64,000 nucleotides of DNA from Arachis hypogaea (Eukaryota > Streptophyta > Magnoliopsida > Fabales > Fabaceae), in contig NC_092053.1 in NCBI RefSeq assembly GCF_003086295.3, positions 116,890,445 through 116,954,444 on the forward strand, given 5' to 3'. This document shows positions 44,882 to 55,372 of this stretch, piece after piece. The notes under the pieces are model-generated. The model saw nothing but the letters and a program-made list of their open reading frames with translations. It did not search any database and was not told the DNA's origin. The translations under genes and the position numbers were made by a program. Numbering within the stretch: position 1 is the first letter of the stretch; every line of letters starts with the position of its first letter.

Positions 44882-45737
44882 TGGCTTTGTTGCATTGAGT
44901 TCAATAAGAATACAAAACCATATGGTCGGTTAGAGTTAACGCTCAACTCCGAAGGTAAGTACACATGTGGCTAAAGAAAAACAATCAATAAAGTGATATT
45001 AAAGCATTTTAATAATAATAATAAAATTAATCAAACACCTCTTACTTCAAATTGAATAGCCGCAACTTGAAAAAAAAATCAACAACAAAAGCAAAGGAAA
45101 AAAAAAGAAATCAACAGGTTAACATATTTTTTAAGCAACGTACAAGAAGAAACTGAATGTGGTCAGGTCAACACAAATGCAACATAATGAGATTTTTCAG
45201 AATCGCATGAGCCAGTAGCAACAACATAGTGGTCTGTCCACTTCGGATATACCCCTGAACTTCACCATAAAAGCCTTAATAAATAGTAATACCTGAGCAA
45301 TGTTGGCTTTGTTGCATTGAGTTCAACAAGGATACAAAGCCATATGGTTGGTTAGAGCTAATGCTCAACTCCGAAGTTATTTTCACAAGTGGCTAAAAAA
45401 AAAAATAGCAATCAATAAAATGATAATAAAGCATTTTAGCAATAATAATAAAACTAATCAAACCCCTCTTACTTCCAATCGAATAGCCACTGCTTGAAAA
45501 AAAAATCAACAACAAACACAAAGGAAGAAAAGAAATCAACATGTTGACATATTTTATTAGCAACGTACAAGAAGAAACTGAAGGTGGTTAGGTCAACACA
45601 AATGCAACATAACATGAGATTTTCAGAATCGCATGAGCCAGTAGCAACAACATAGTGGTCTATCCACATTTGGATTCAAGTATACCCCTAAACTTCACCA
45701 TGAAAGCATTAATAAATAGTAATACCTGAGCAATGTA
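44882..45737. repeat. Tandem duplication, period about 423-430 bp
   Basis: Copy 1 (44,882 to about 45,303) and copy 2 (45,305 to about 45,737) both start TGGCTTTGTTGCATTGAGTT-like and end AATACCTGAGCAATGT. They share CCATATGG, GCATGAGCCAGTAGCAACAA and CATAGTGGTCT blocks. There are indels and scattered substitutions. No coding frame is shared. Confidence 0.88.
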
Positions 45738-47315
45738 CTTTGCAGAGATCAATTCAACTATGAAAAATGATGCATGCCACCCTTACTTTAAACCAAATAT
45801 TTTTAAAAGGCCATTAGCGACATCTTCAACAAAGTCTCTCTGGAAGAAGAAAAACAAAGTCTTTTCATAAAATGACCCTTAAATTTTGAAAAAGTACAGG
45901 TAACATTCTTATTAAGCTTATATTAAGATATGGGTCAGAACAGCATTGTTGAGTGGACACATAATCACCAAAGCACAAGAAATAAAAATATCATATGGGT
46001 TTATATGATGGAATTTTTTTCCCTTTGTTTTTGTGGTGGTAAGGGAGGAATTATTCACATTGCTAACAATGACAAGGCTAAGACAATATAAACTTGTACA
46101 CCCTAATGACCTAACCTTATATTAAGGTGTTAGGCAACACAAATACAATACCTTTTTCAATATTCTGGTTTGAGTTTACCCCATGGGTTTCTTCCACTTC
46201 CATAGCTATGAAGATTTAGTGCAACTATTATTCTTACATTGAAAGGAACTAATGTAACCTTATCATGCAAAATGAACAAATAAAAAACAACAAAGAGAGA
46301 TTGCTACTTCAAATAATTTAGAATTCTATGAATTGAAATGGGAATTCAGAACTTCGATGAAGAAAAATGTAGTGTAGCAACAACTAAAATGTGGTGAAAT
46401 ACAATGATGTCTTCAAAATATTTTGGAAGCACTAACAAAAATTATACTACATGTATGAATATGAAGAAATGCACCTTGAAAGGATTGGAACTTACTCCCA
46501 CTCTGAGCAATTGACCTTTTTGATATACTTGGAATAACCTAAAATATGGATAATCAAAAACTTAAAATCAAATCAAGAATAAAAAATAGATAATAAAAAA
46601 ATTAAAATCAAACCAGGAATAAAAAATTAACATACGAAGCAAATAAAACACAAACTTCATCATTCGAGCTTGTGAATTCCGTTGAATCAATAAGCAGCAA
46701 CCTTTCTTAAAATATAATCAGAATCCTAAGATAATAAGAACCATAATTAAACGACGTTGAGAAGAGTTTTTGTTAAGTGTGCGATCGAAGCAGAGGAGAG
46801 GGAAGTGCGGAGTGAGGTGCATGCAGTGGAACTCCTTTGCCGAGAAGAGAAGAAATCACAATCAAATAAGAAGGGAGCAGTGACGCAGTGAAGAAGCTCT
46901 TAGAGTGGCTAAAATCGCGATCGAAGAAGAGAACCCCTTTTGTATTATCTTTGTATCCGTGTATACGTTTATTTTCATATCCGTATCTCTCTACTATATC
47001 TCTATGGAGTGGCTGAAATTGGTGGCTGAAAATGATGTACAAATAACATTTTTCAATCTATTTTATTATACTTATAGTAAAAATGGATAAAATTCTTAAA
47101 CCACCTTGATTTAAACTATTTTCAAAACCATCACAATGTAATATATAAGAAATTATATTATATTATGTTTTAAGTGTGTGATATTTCTTATTTTATTGAT
47201 TTAATAAACTTTTAGATTTGACTACTTTAATGATTAACAAATCCCAAAATAATTCCAATACAAAACTTTCTTTTATTGTTACGAAAACAAAAGATAAAAA
47301 GCTTGTTGCATATAT
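45738..47315. other. Non-coding DNA; possible minus-strand first exon
   Basis: Mostly AT-rich. At 46,755-46,925 the reverse strand has a pyrimidine-rich, 5-prime-UTR-like block (CGATCGCGATTTTAGCC...). On the same strand the sequence near 46,490 (GTGGGAGTAAGT) could be a splice donor. The tandem duplication lies farther along that strand. This could be a non-coding transcript, but there is no direct support. Confidence 0.3.
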
Positions 47316-48411
47316 ATATATCGGCTCTGCTAGGTAGACCATAGAAAATCTGAACAATGTGAACAACGGATTAGAAATTTGGTCCAATAAAATTAAAAAA
47401 TACTCCACCCAAATTACCCAACCAATTATATCTAACTAAACTCATTTAATCATCCGCATACCTAGTAAATTGAACATCTAACATATTTTAGTTATATCTA
47501 ACTAAACTCATTCCAATCAAATAACCATCCACATAAGAATTAAAATAACCATCCGCATACCTGCTAAAATGACCATTTGGCTAAGAATTAAAATAACAAT
47601 TTCTCTAGGTAGACAACGAAAACTATGAACAACGTGAACAATGGGCTGCACTCCCGACCCACAGAAGGTGAAAAAAAAAAAACACAATCCATCACAAATT
47701 ATACTCCGAAAACCCTACTTTTACCTTTTACACTTTAATCATCAACCTTCTAACCCTTTTACTGCCGCATACCCCCTTCCCAAACCCTCATTGCGCCATC
47801 CGTCCCCCCCTCACCAGCTAGCCTTAACGCTGTCGAGCTTCTTCTCCATCAAGCCATCGGTTTAGAATGAAAATAACCATCTACATACCTAGTAAAACAA
47901 ACATTTAGCAAATTTCATTGTATCTACTTAATCCAATCCAAATTAAATAAATATCTACCTTAGAATGAAAATAACCATCCACGTACCTAGTAAAATAAAC
48001 ATCCACATCCGAAAAAGGGGAAGGAGAGGAGGAAGAGGAGAACCACGGGGCAGAGGGAGGACGATGATGAGACAGCAGCATCACCACCCAAGGATCACAA
48101 GGCAGCAGTAGTGACGTCCAGTGGAACGCGAGACAATTGCAGTGGCATGTAGGGAACGCGCGCGATGGCATCACTCGCGTGGTAACAGCCGACAACGACA
48201 ACCTGGATGACGGGATGAACGGAGTGATGGCTCTATTGATGATTCACTCTCCAGCGGATTTTACCGGGAGACAAACCGGCATGATGCAGTGGCACCACAG
48301 CAACGCCGCCAGGGAAGAGTGACGCGAAAACAGCGGCAGCAGCGTGAGAAAGTAGCAGCGGCACAAGACAACTTCAACAATTGGCAAGGGGGCTCTGCAG
48401 GAGGGGGGAGG
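47316..48411. other. Composite repeat region flanking the LTR element
   Basis: Motif ATAACCATC(C/T)(G/A)CATACCT(A/G)(G/C)TAAA recurs at about 47,449, 47,548, 47,868 and 47,966. Copies of CTAGGTAGAC(C/A)A and (A/G)AACAA(T/C)GTGAACAA near 47,330 and 47,605 suggest an older element. GC-rich DNA at 48,010-48,400 resumes at 58,481-58,570 on the other side of the LTR retrotransposon (same GGAGG and purine-rich style), so the LTR element split it. No gene was recognised. Confidence 0.45.
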
Positions 48412-49926
48412 TGATGCGTGAGCATCTTTCCTATCTTTTCCTAGTGAATTTGCATTCAATTTGTTGAGTTTAATCAAGAATTAATTATCTTTTAACCACT
48501 ATGGATGCTACTTTGAGTCGTGTGCAATTCTGTTTATTTTAGGTAGCATTCGGTTGGATTTGATGGAGTTTTCGTAGAAAAAGAGAAGGCGAATGATGTT
48601 GGCAACCATGACCTCTCTACACTCAAACCTAAATAACTCGAGCTATAGAGGTCCAATGGACATGTTCCTAGTGGCTTTAGAAAGCTAACTTCCAGAACTT
48701 TCCAACAATGTATAATAGTCCATACTTCTTTTCCAAACATACTGCCAAGGCTGCGCCTAACTTGAGAAATCTCAAGTTAGGCGCAAGACATCAACAAGCA
48801 CGCACAAGGAGTAGGTTGCATTTCAAGTTAGGCGCATCCTATCTTCAAGTAAGGCACAAAACTCAACATTCTACGCCACTCCTCACTGCAACCTTTGAGT
48901 TAGGCGCAGCCCATTCTCAAATTAGGCGTGAGTTATTAATGAATCACATGTTGCCCACCCCTATGCACAAACCATGCGAGATCTTCTATTTATTCTGACT
49001 AAACTTTAATTTTTATTTAAAAATAGGAAAAGATATTATTTAGTTTTAGAAATTATATTTTACATTAATTATGATTAGATATAAAAGGGAAAAGAATTAG
49101 CCTTTCGGGCTCTTCTCGGCTCTTCTACCTCATTCCGTAATTTATAGTTTACATGAATCCTAGTTTTTCTCTCTGAACCATGAGCAACTAAACCTCCACT
49201 GTTAAGGATAGGAGCTCTGTCTATTGTATGAATTGATACTATTATTTTTCTATTTTAATTCATGTACTAATTTATATTTCAAGAATTGTTTTCATTCTTT
49301 ACCTTATGAATTTGGGTAGAACGGAAGTATGACCCTTTTTCTAATTGAGTTCTTGTATAACTTGGAAAAGTTCTTTACTTGAACAACAGCTTGAAAACAT
49401 ATTCTCCTAAATTTCTAATTATCTGGACTTAACGGGATACGTGACATATAATCCTCTTATATTTGGGTAATTAGGATTTTTGTGGCATATAAACTATAAT
49501 TAAACTTCACTCTCTAATACGAATTAAGTGACCAAGGAATTGGCGGTTGATGAATTTTAGAGGAGACTAAAAAGGTCTAAGCCATTAGGGTTTAGTCACA
49601 TATAGTTTGTCATGAATTAAATCTTACATGATTAAAATAATTAGTAAGAAAAGTCAATCTGAAAAATAGATAACTCTAAAACCTTAACTGTTTCTCTATA
49701 TATTATTCACAACTTGTTTACTGTTTGCTTTCTAATATTCTAAATTTACTGTTAATACTTTTGAACATTCAAACACTCTTTTCTGTTTGTCTAACTAAGT
49801 AAATCACTTAACCGTTGTTGCTTAATCCATCAATCCTCGTGAGATCGACCCTCACTCACCTGAGGTATTACTTGGTACGACCCGGTGCACTTGTCAGTTA
49901 GTTTGTGGGTTGTAAATTCCGCACCA
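48412..49926 (+). repeat. 5-prime LTR of the gypsy element
   Basis: Contains a repeated motif AAGTTAGGCGCA at 48,750-48,930, including a perfect hairpin (14-bp stem GCGCCTAACTTGAG, loop AAAT) at 48,753-48,784. A plausible promoter TATAAAAGGGAAAAG lies at about 49,080. The end is TTCCGCACCA. Confidence 0.93.
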
Positions 49927-49932
49927 AGTTTT

Positions 49933-49950
49933 TGACGCCATTACCGGGGA
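49933..49950 (+). promoter_or_regulatory. Primer-binding site, tRNA-Asp type variant
   Basis: TGACGCCATTACCGGGGA lies six bases after the LTR. It differs by three G-to-A changes from the tRNA-Asp complement used by Athila-like elements. Confidence 0.75.
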
Positions 49951-50587
49951 TTGACTGTAATTAACAACTTTTAGTTGTTTGATTGCTTAAATTAGATAAT
50001 TTTTACTTTAGTTAAAATTTTTTTTAGCATTATTCATTTTCAATTTTTAATTGTTCTTTTTCTTTATTTCTTTATTTCTTTCTTTATTCTCGTTCACCCC
50101 CAACCCCGTTTTCTTTTTATTTTCTTTTTTAATTTTTTTTATTTCACTTTCCTATTGTTTCTTTCATTATTTTTTTTATTTTATTAATTTTATTTGATCC
50201 ATTTTTTTTATTTCTTTTCAAACTTTCTTTCGTTCTTTTTTATTTACTTTATTTTATTTCATTTTCATTTTCTTTCTTTATATATTCATTTTTGTTATTT
50301 TTATTTTTCTATTTTATTAGTCTTATTTAAATTTTAGGTTTAACTCTTGAATTTTTGCTCAATTATTTTTTTTATTTCCTGAAATTATATTTGGTGTCGC
50401 CTAGTAAATTTATTTTAATTTACCTATTTATATTTTTTATAAAAAAATAAAAAATTAAAAATATTTCGAAGGTTTTAATTTTTTTATTTAGTTGCTTTAT
50501 TTTATTTCTTTTACACAGGTTACCTCACTGGAAATTTTTTACACTCTGACGTAGAGAATCCCATCTTTTCTTGTCTTTTGTCTATTT
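49951..50587. other. Untranslated leader of the gypsy element
   Basis: Very T-rich (runs of TTTCTTTATTT), without open frames, leading to the gag start codon. Confidence 0.6.
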
Positions 50588-51934
50588 ATGAGCAGGAACA
50601 GGGACAAGGAACCTCTAAACGCCTTTGATCCTAAACTTGAAAGGACTTTGAGGTGGCGTTTGCAACACGCAAGACTTTACAAGGCTGCAGAGTCCACTAT
50701 GGATCATAATAATGCTGCTAATGCCAATATGAAAAATCCGAATGGGAATGAGCAACCTAGAAGAGTGCTTGGCTCTTACACTGCTCCTAATGCAGACCTT
50801 TATGAAAAAAGTATTGTGGTGCCTCCTATAGCTGCAAATAACTTTGAACTGAAGCCACAGCTAGTTACTCTTGTGCAACAGAATTGTCAATATCATGGAC
50901 TCCCTCAGAAAGATCCAAATCATTTTATTTCTGATTTTCTGCAGATTTGTGACACTGTAAAGACTAATGGAGTGATTCCTGAGGTATACAAACTCATGCT
51001 CTTCCCATTTGCTGTGAAGGATAGAGCAAAACTGTGGTTAGATTCTCAACCCAAGGAGAGTCTGGATACTTGGGACAAGGTTGTCATTGGATTTTTGACT
51101 AAATTTTTCTCACCTCAAAAGCTTACTAAGCTAAGGGTGGAGGTTCAGACTTTCAGATAGAAGGATGGTGAGACCCTTTATGAAGCTTGGGAGAGATTCA
51201 AGCTACTGACTAGGAAATGCCCTCCAGACATATTTTCTAGATGGACTCAGCTGGATATTTTTTATGAGGGCTTATGTGAAATGTCCAAGATGTGCTTAGA
51301 TAATTCTGCAGGTGGTTCTTTGCACATGAAGAAGATACCAGAGGAGACTATTGAGCTTATTGAGTTGGTTGCTAACAACCAATACTTATATTCTTCAACA
51401 GAAATCCTTTGCACTCTGAGACCTTTCAGAAGAGAGGCGTGTTGGAAGTGGAAGCTGTTAATGCTCTTCTTACTCAGAACAAGCTTATGTCTCAGCAAAT
51501 AAATTTACTTACTCAACAGTTGAGTGGAATGCAAGTTTCAGCTGTCAACACTCAGAATGCACCTCAAGAGGTCCCTTATGACATGACAGGTAATTTTATG
51601 CCAAATGAGAATTATAATTATGCTCAATCTTCTATTGAACATGTCAATTACATGGGGAATGCTCCTAGAAACCCCAATAATAATTCCTATTCTAAGACCT
51701 ACAATCAGGAGGTGAAGAAATCACCCAAATTTTAGGTGGAGAGAGCAACCTCAGAGGCCACAAAATTTTAATTATAATTCTCAGGGTGGTTTCCAACAGA
51801 ATAATTTTAATAACCACCAGTTTCAGTCATCTCAGCAAGCAACATCTCAGCCCCAGCAGAACAATGATTTGGAAACAATATTAGCAAGTTTTAGACAGGA
51901 AACTAGAGCATCAATTAAGAACTTGGAGATTTAG
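50588..51934 (+). pseudogene. Gag of the gypsy element, broken
   Basis: Starts at ATG 50,588. The Retrotrans_gag domain lies at about residues 95-190 and continues past the first stop, with NHFISDFLQICDTVKTNGV, KLWLDSQPKESLDTWDKVV and, after the stop, ETLYEAWERFKLLTRKCPP. The C-terminal part has an Asn/Gln-rich region (FQQNNFNNHQFQSS) and no zinc knuckle. Breaks are TAG at 51,158-51,160, a frame change near 51,410, another near 51,715, and TAG at about 51,932 just before the protease frame. Both TAG codons sit where Gln would fit, so CAG-to-TAG is likely. Virus-like particles could not be made from this copy. Confidence 0.88.
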
Positions 51935-53263
51935 ATGGGTCAATTAGCCACAAAAGTTAATGAAATTGATCAGAGAATGACTAATAGCCTTCTTGGTAAC
52001 ACAATTCCAAATCCAAGAGAGGAGTGCAAGGCTATCACCTTGATAAGTGGACAAGTGGCACGTATGGAAGCACAAGTTAATGAGGAGCCAGTTGAAAAAG
52101 AAGCTCCAGAGGAGAAGAAGGAAGACGTAGAGCACGTCCCTCCAAAGTGTGCGGACAACCCATTCCTAGACTCTCTTGACATTTATCCTACATTGCCAAA
52201 GGCTCCTGAGTACAAGCCTAAAATGCCATATCCTCACAGACTTCAAAAGGAGACCAAGGACAAGCAGTTTTCAAAGTTCTTGGAAGTCTTTAGAAAGTTG
52301 CAAATCAATATTCCTTTTGCTGAGGTTTTGGAGCAAATGCCTCTCTATGTCAAATTCATGAAGGAGTTGTTGTCAAAGAAGAAGCCTTTAAAGGGAGATG
52401 AGATAGTGGTCCTAACTAAGGAATGTAGTGCCATAATTCAGAATAACTTGCCAAGGAAGATGTCGGACCCAGGGAGCTTTCAAATCCCATATACCATTGG
52501 GAGCACCACCTTTGAGAAAGTATTATGTGATTTGGGAGCAAGTATCAATTTAATGCCCTTGTCTGTGATGAAGAAGTTGCAAATCCAAGAGTCACAACCC
52601 ACAAGGATAGCATTACAGATGACAAACAAATCTATAAAGCCTGCATATGGATTGGTGGAGAATGTCTTGGTCAAAGTGGGTAAGTTCTTCCTCCCAGCAG
52701 ATTTTGTGATTCTTGACACGGGAAAGGATGAGAATGCCTTTATAATCCTAGGAAGACCATTCCTAACCACTGGGAGAGCTCTAATTGATGTGGAAGAAGG
52801 TGAATTAGTGCTTAGAGTGCATAATGAGCAACTGGTTTTTAATGTCTTCAAAGATATACATTCAGCAGGTGAAGAAGAGAGGTGCATGCAGACTGAGCTT
52901 ATTGATCCAAACCTTCAAGAACCCCCTGATGACGGACAGCAGAATCTGCAGCTCAAACCTCCTTTGGTGACAATCAATAAAATTTCTCCTGATATCAAAC
53001 CTAAGTTTGGTGTCAGGAATGCATCATTCACCAAGGAGGAGGTTCCCAAAAAGAAGAAAATACCCAGGGGATGGAGAAACAAGAAGATCCCCACTGAAGG
53101 TTTCTCCCCAGGAATGAAGGTGGTGTTGACTAGCAATCCAGTGAGGACTTATACAGTAAACAGAATCCTCTCTCTGGAGCATATTGAGCTACTTTATGGA
53201 GACACAGGAAAGAAGTTCAAGGTGAGGGATGAAGAACTGAGCCCCTATGATCCTCCTCCTTAG
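51935..53263 (+). CDS. Aspartic protease polyprotein fused to an integrase-tail-like end (gypsy)
   Basis: A 442-codon open frame. Residues 1-170 are the gag-protease linker (acidic and Lys-rich; EVLEQMPLYVKFMKELLSKK is a typical Athila-type block). The retropepsin-like domain is at about 170-300, with the active-site segment DLGASINLMP (DLGA in place of DTGA, usual in this lineage) and ILGRPFL near its end. The last 60 residues (GMKVVLTSNP...KFKVRDEELSPY) resemble the C-terminal domain seen after integrase. Reverse transcriptase, RNase H and integrase core are absent. The frame may still be translated, though an in-frame TAG precedes it. Such elements depend on proteins from autonomous relatives. 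Confidence 0.85.
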   Translation: MGQLATKVNEIDQRMTNSLLGNTIPNPREECKAITLISGQVARMEAQVNEEPVEKEAPEEKKEDVEHVPPKCADNPFLDSLDIYPTLPKAPEYKPKMPYPHRLQKETKDKQFSKFLEVFRKLQINIPFAEVLEQMPLYVKFMKELLSKKKPLKGDEIVVLTKECSAIIQNNLPRKMSDPGSFQIPYTIGSTTFEKVLCDLGASINLMPLSVMKKLQIQESQPTRIALQMTNKSIKPAYGLVENVLVKVGKFFLPADFVILDTGKDENAFIILGRPFLTTGRALIDVEEGELVLRVHNEQLVFNVFKDIHSAGEEERCMQTELIDPNLQEPPDDGQQNLQLKPPLVTINKISPDIKPKFGVRNASFTKEEVPKKKKIPRGWRNKKIPTEGFSPGMKVVLTSNPVRTYTVNRILSLEHIELLYGDTGKKFKVRDEELSPYDPPP

Positions 53264-53280
53264 AGGAGCTGACCGTCAAG

Positions 53281-53330
53281 CTAGTGACGGTAAAGAAGCG
53301 CTTGTCGGGAGGCAACCCGATGCTTTCATA
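53281..53330 (+). promoter_or_regulatory. Conserved post-stop hairpin motif of gypsy elements
   Basis: Just after the protease stop, AAGCGCTTGTCGGGAGG and AACCCGA form a small stem (TCGGG with CCCGA). The AGCGCTTG...GGGAGGCAACCC motif is familiar after the last stop codon of Athila-like elements in plants, where its role is unknown. Confidence 0.55.
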
Positions 53331-53504
53331 TCCTTAGTTTAATTTCCGTTTCTTTGATTTTATTATTTATTTGAATTTCATTGAGTTTCTACTGTTTTTT
53401 CTTTGTTTTACGTGTATTTTGATCATGCAGAAAAAAAAACAAAACAGAAACAGGCTCCTAAATACAGAATTTTGAACACTCGGGAGGATATTGATTCAGA
53501 TTTA

Positions 53505-53840
53505 GGTGATGCCTAACTTGAAAATTTCAAATCAAGCGCCACATACTACACGCAGAGAAGAATTTTGCACTGGAGGGTCTGCGCCTAATTTGAAAATTTT
53601 CAAGTTAGACGCCGCATATTACGCACAAGGGAACAATTCTCTTTGAAGGGTCTGCGCCTAACTTGAGAATTTTCAAATTAGACGCAAGCTGTGAAGACAC
53701 ACCTCAAGTTAGGCGCAACCGAATTCAAGTTAGGCGCAGCAGGTGTTTGAACACTCGGGAGGCTTCAAGTAAGGCGCAGCGAAAGAAAGTGTGCCTCACG
53801 TTAGGCGCATCACAACTTGGAGTTAGGCGCAGCCTAACTA
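53505..53840. repeat. Array of AAGTTAGGCGCA motifs and hairpins inside the gypsy element
   Basis: At least eight copies or near-copies of (C/T)TCAAGTTAGGCGCA occur in both orientations. They include three hairpins at about 53,510-53,540, 53,580-53,612 and 53,652-53,685, where GCGCCTAA(C/T)TTGA is followed by TTCAA(G/A)TTAGACGC. The same motif is arrayed in both LTRs. Confidence 0.85.
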
Positions 53841-54000
53841 CCCCAGCCCCTTTCCCTTTTCACCCCACCTTATTACCCTCAATACTTCCAACCACAATTA
53901 GCCTATTCCTGCACCAAATCTTATTTAATTCCGTCCCACCCCTCAACTCAATCACCAGATCCTTTCCTTTTTTCCATGCTCCATCCATACCCCTCCACCC

Positions 54001-54068
<68 letters not shown>
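54001..54068. repeat. Compound CT/TA microsatellite
   Basis: About 16 CT units followed by about 17 TA units in the non-coding 3-prime part of the gypsy element. Confidence 0.93.
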
Positions 54069-54071
<3 letters not shown>

Positions 54072-54189
54072 TAAAAATAAAAATAAAGAAAAAAACATAG
54101 ATATATATTTTAATTATTTTAATCTCTCTTGTTCTTTTATCTTTTTATTCTTCTTTTGTAATAATATTTATTTTTTTCTTCTATATGTA

Positions 54190-55372
54190 TTTTTATGTTC
54201 CTCCCTGTTTTCAGATTTTTTTTGCTTGAGGACAAGCAATCTTTTAAGTTTGGTGTTGTCGCTTCGCTTTTGGCTTTTCTGTTTATTTTAATAGCACCAA
54301 AGGGAGGCAAAAACGGAGGAGAACAACCTGAAGAATGAGACGGCCACTAGGATAACTGAGGTGGTTGAGTTCCTTTCATTCTATATTTCCTTCCGTTCTT
54401 ATTATGTTATATTCCTGTTTTCTGCTGTTTTACTTGAATGTCTGCATGATCCTTTGTTATTTCAATTCCTAGGTTCTAGTTTATTTTGCTATTTTTATTC
54501 TGTTATTTGTTTTTAATTCTGAAAAGTGCCTCATGTATTGCTCACTGAGCTTGAATCCAAAAGAAAAAGAAGTGATGTATTGTATGAGAAATTGAGTTTA
54601 TATTAAAGATTAGTCTTATTTACTTAAATGTGGTGGTGTTATCTGTGATTTTGAATGCATGATATGAATAGTGCATATTTGAATTTGAATAAAAGGATGT
54701 TGATGCATGAGGAACAAAAATTTAGAGAACTATTACAAATTCTCTGAATTAAACAAAAGCTTAATCCTTGAAGCAAAAGAAACAGCAAAAAGAAAAGCAA
54801 GGTCCAAGGATCTGAGTATCAATGGCTAGAAAGGTCAAATATGATTAAAAGCTCAAAGAGTTATTTTCCTAGCCATATGCTTGTGGTGTAATTGTGTCAA
54901 GTAATCATTGAGACAGAGCACTAAGAGTCGACATCAAGTGCATTTAACAGAGTATGCCAAAGGTTTTGAGCACCACTGTATGGGAGTAGCTGAAAGAAAA
55001 ATCAGAACTTAAAGAGAGTTCCCCAATTAAGTGCTTGTGGTGTTTTTGTGTCAAGTGAAACTTGGGATAAAACATTTAAAGTCACGGGTAGGCTCAAGGT
55101 GCAAAGCACCAAAGAAAAGAGAATTAAAGAGAATTTGTTGCATTCAAAGATTAAACTGAAGAATAAAGGATTAGAGAATTCATAATATTATCCGGATTCT
55201 AATTCCGAATGACAGTGACATCCTTCTGATTCAAAGGAGAGTGAGATGCTAAAACTATTCAAGATTGTATTGTAAACCCCACTTCAAGAACAGACATGAG
55301 CTTAATTAAACTCTCACTCTCATGCAAATTCACATCCTAAGCCTATGTTAGTTTTGGTTGCTTGAGGACAAG
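54190..55372 (+). other. Non-coding 3-prime interior of the gypsy element
   Basis: Contains a first copy of the polypurine-side motif GCTTGAGGACAAGCAA at about 54,225 (followed by AAGTTTGGTGTTGT). A second copy at about 55,360 was split by the solo LTR. An imperfect direct repeat (GCTTGTGGTGT..TTGTGTCAAGT) lies at about 54,890 and 55,030. There is no coding frame. It probably holds cis signals for replication or packaging. Confidence 0.6.

Noticed and set aside
48708..48998. 96-codon open frame, repeated at 57,257-57,547
   Set aside because: It is duplicated only because both lie in the same place in the two LTRs. The frame follows the palindromic motif array, not a protein.
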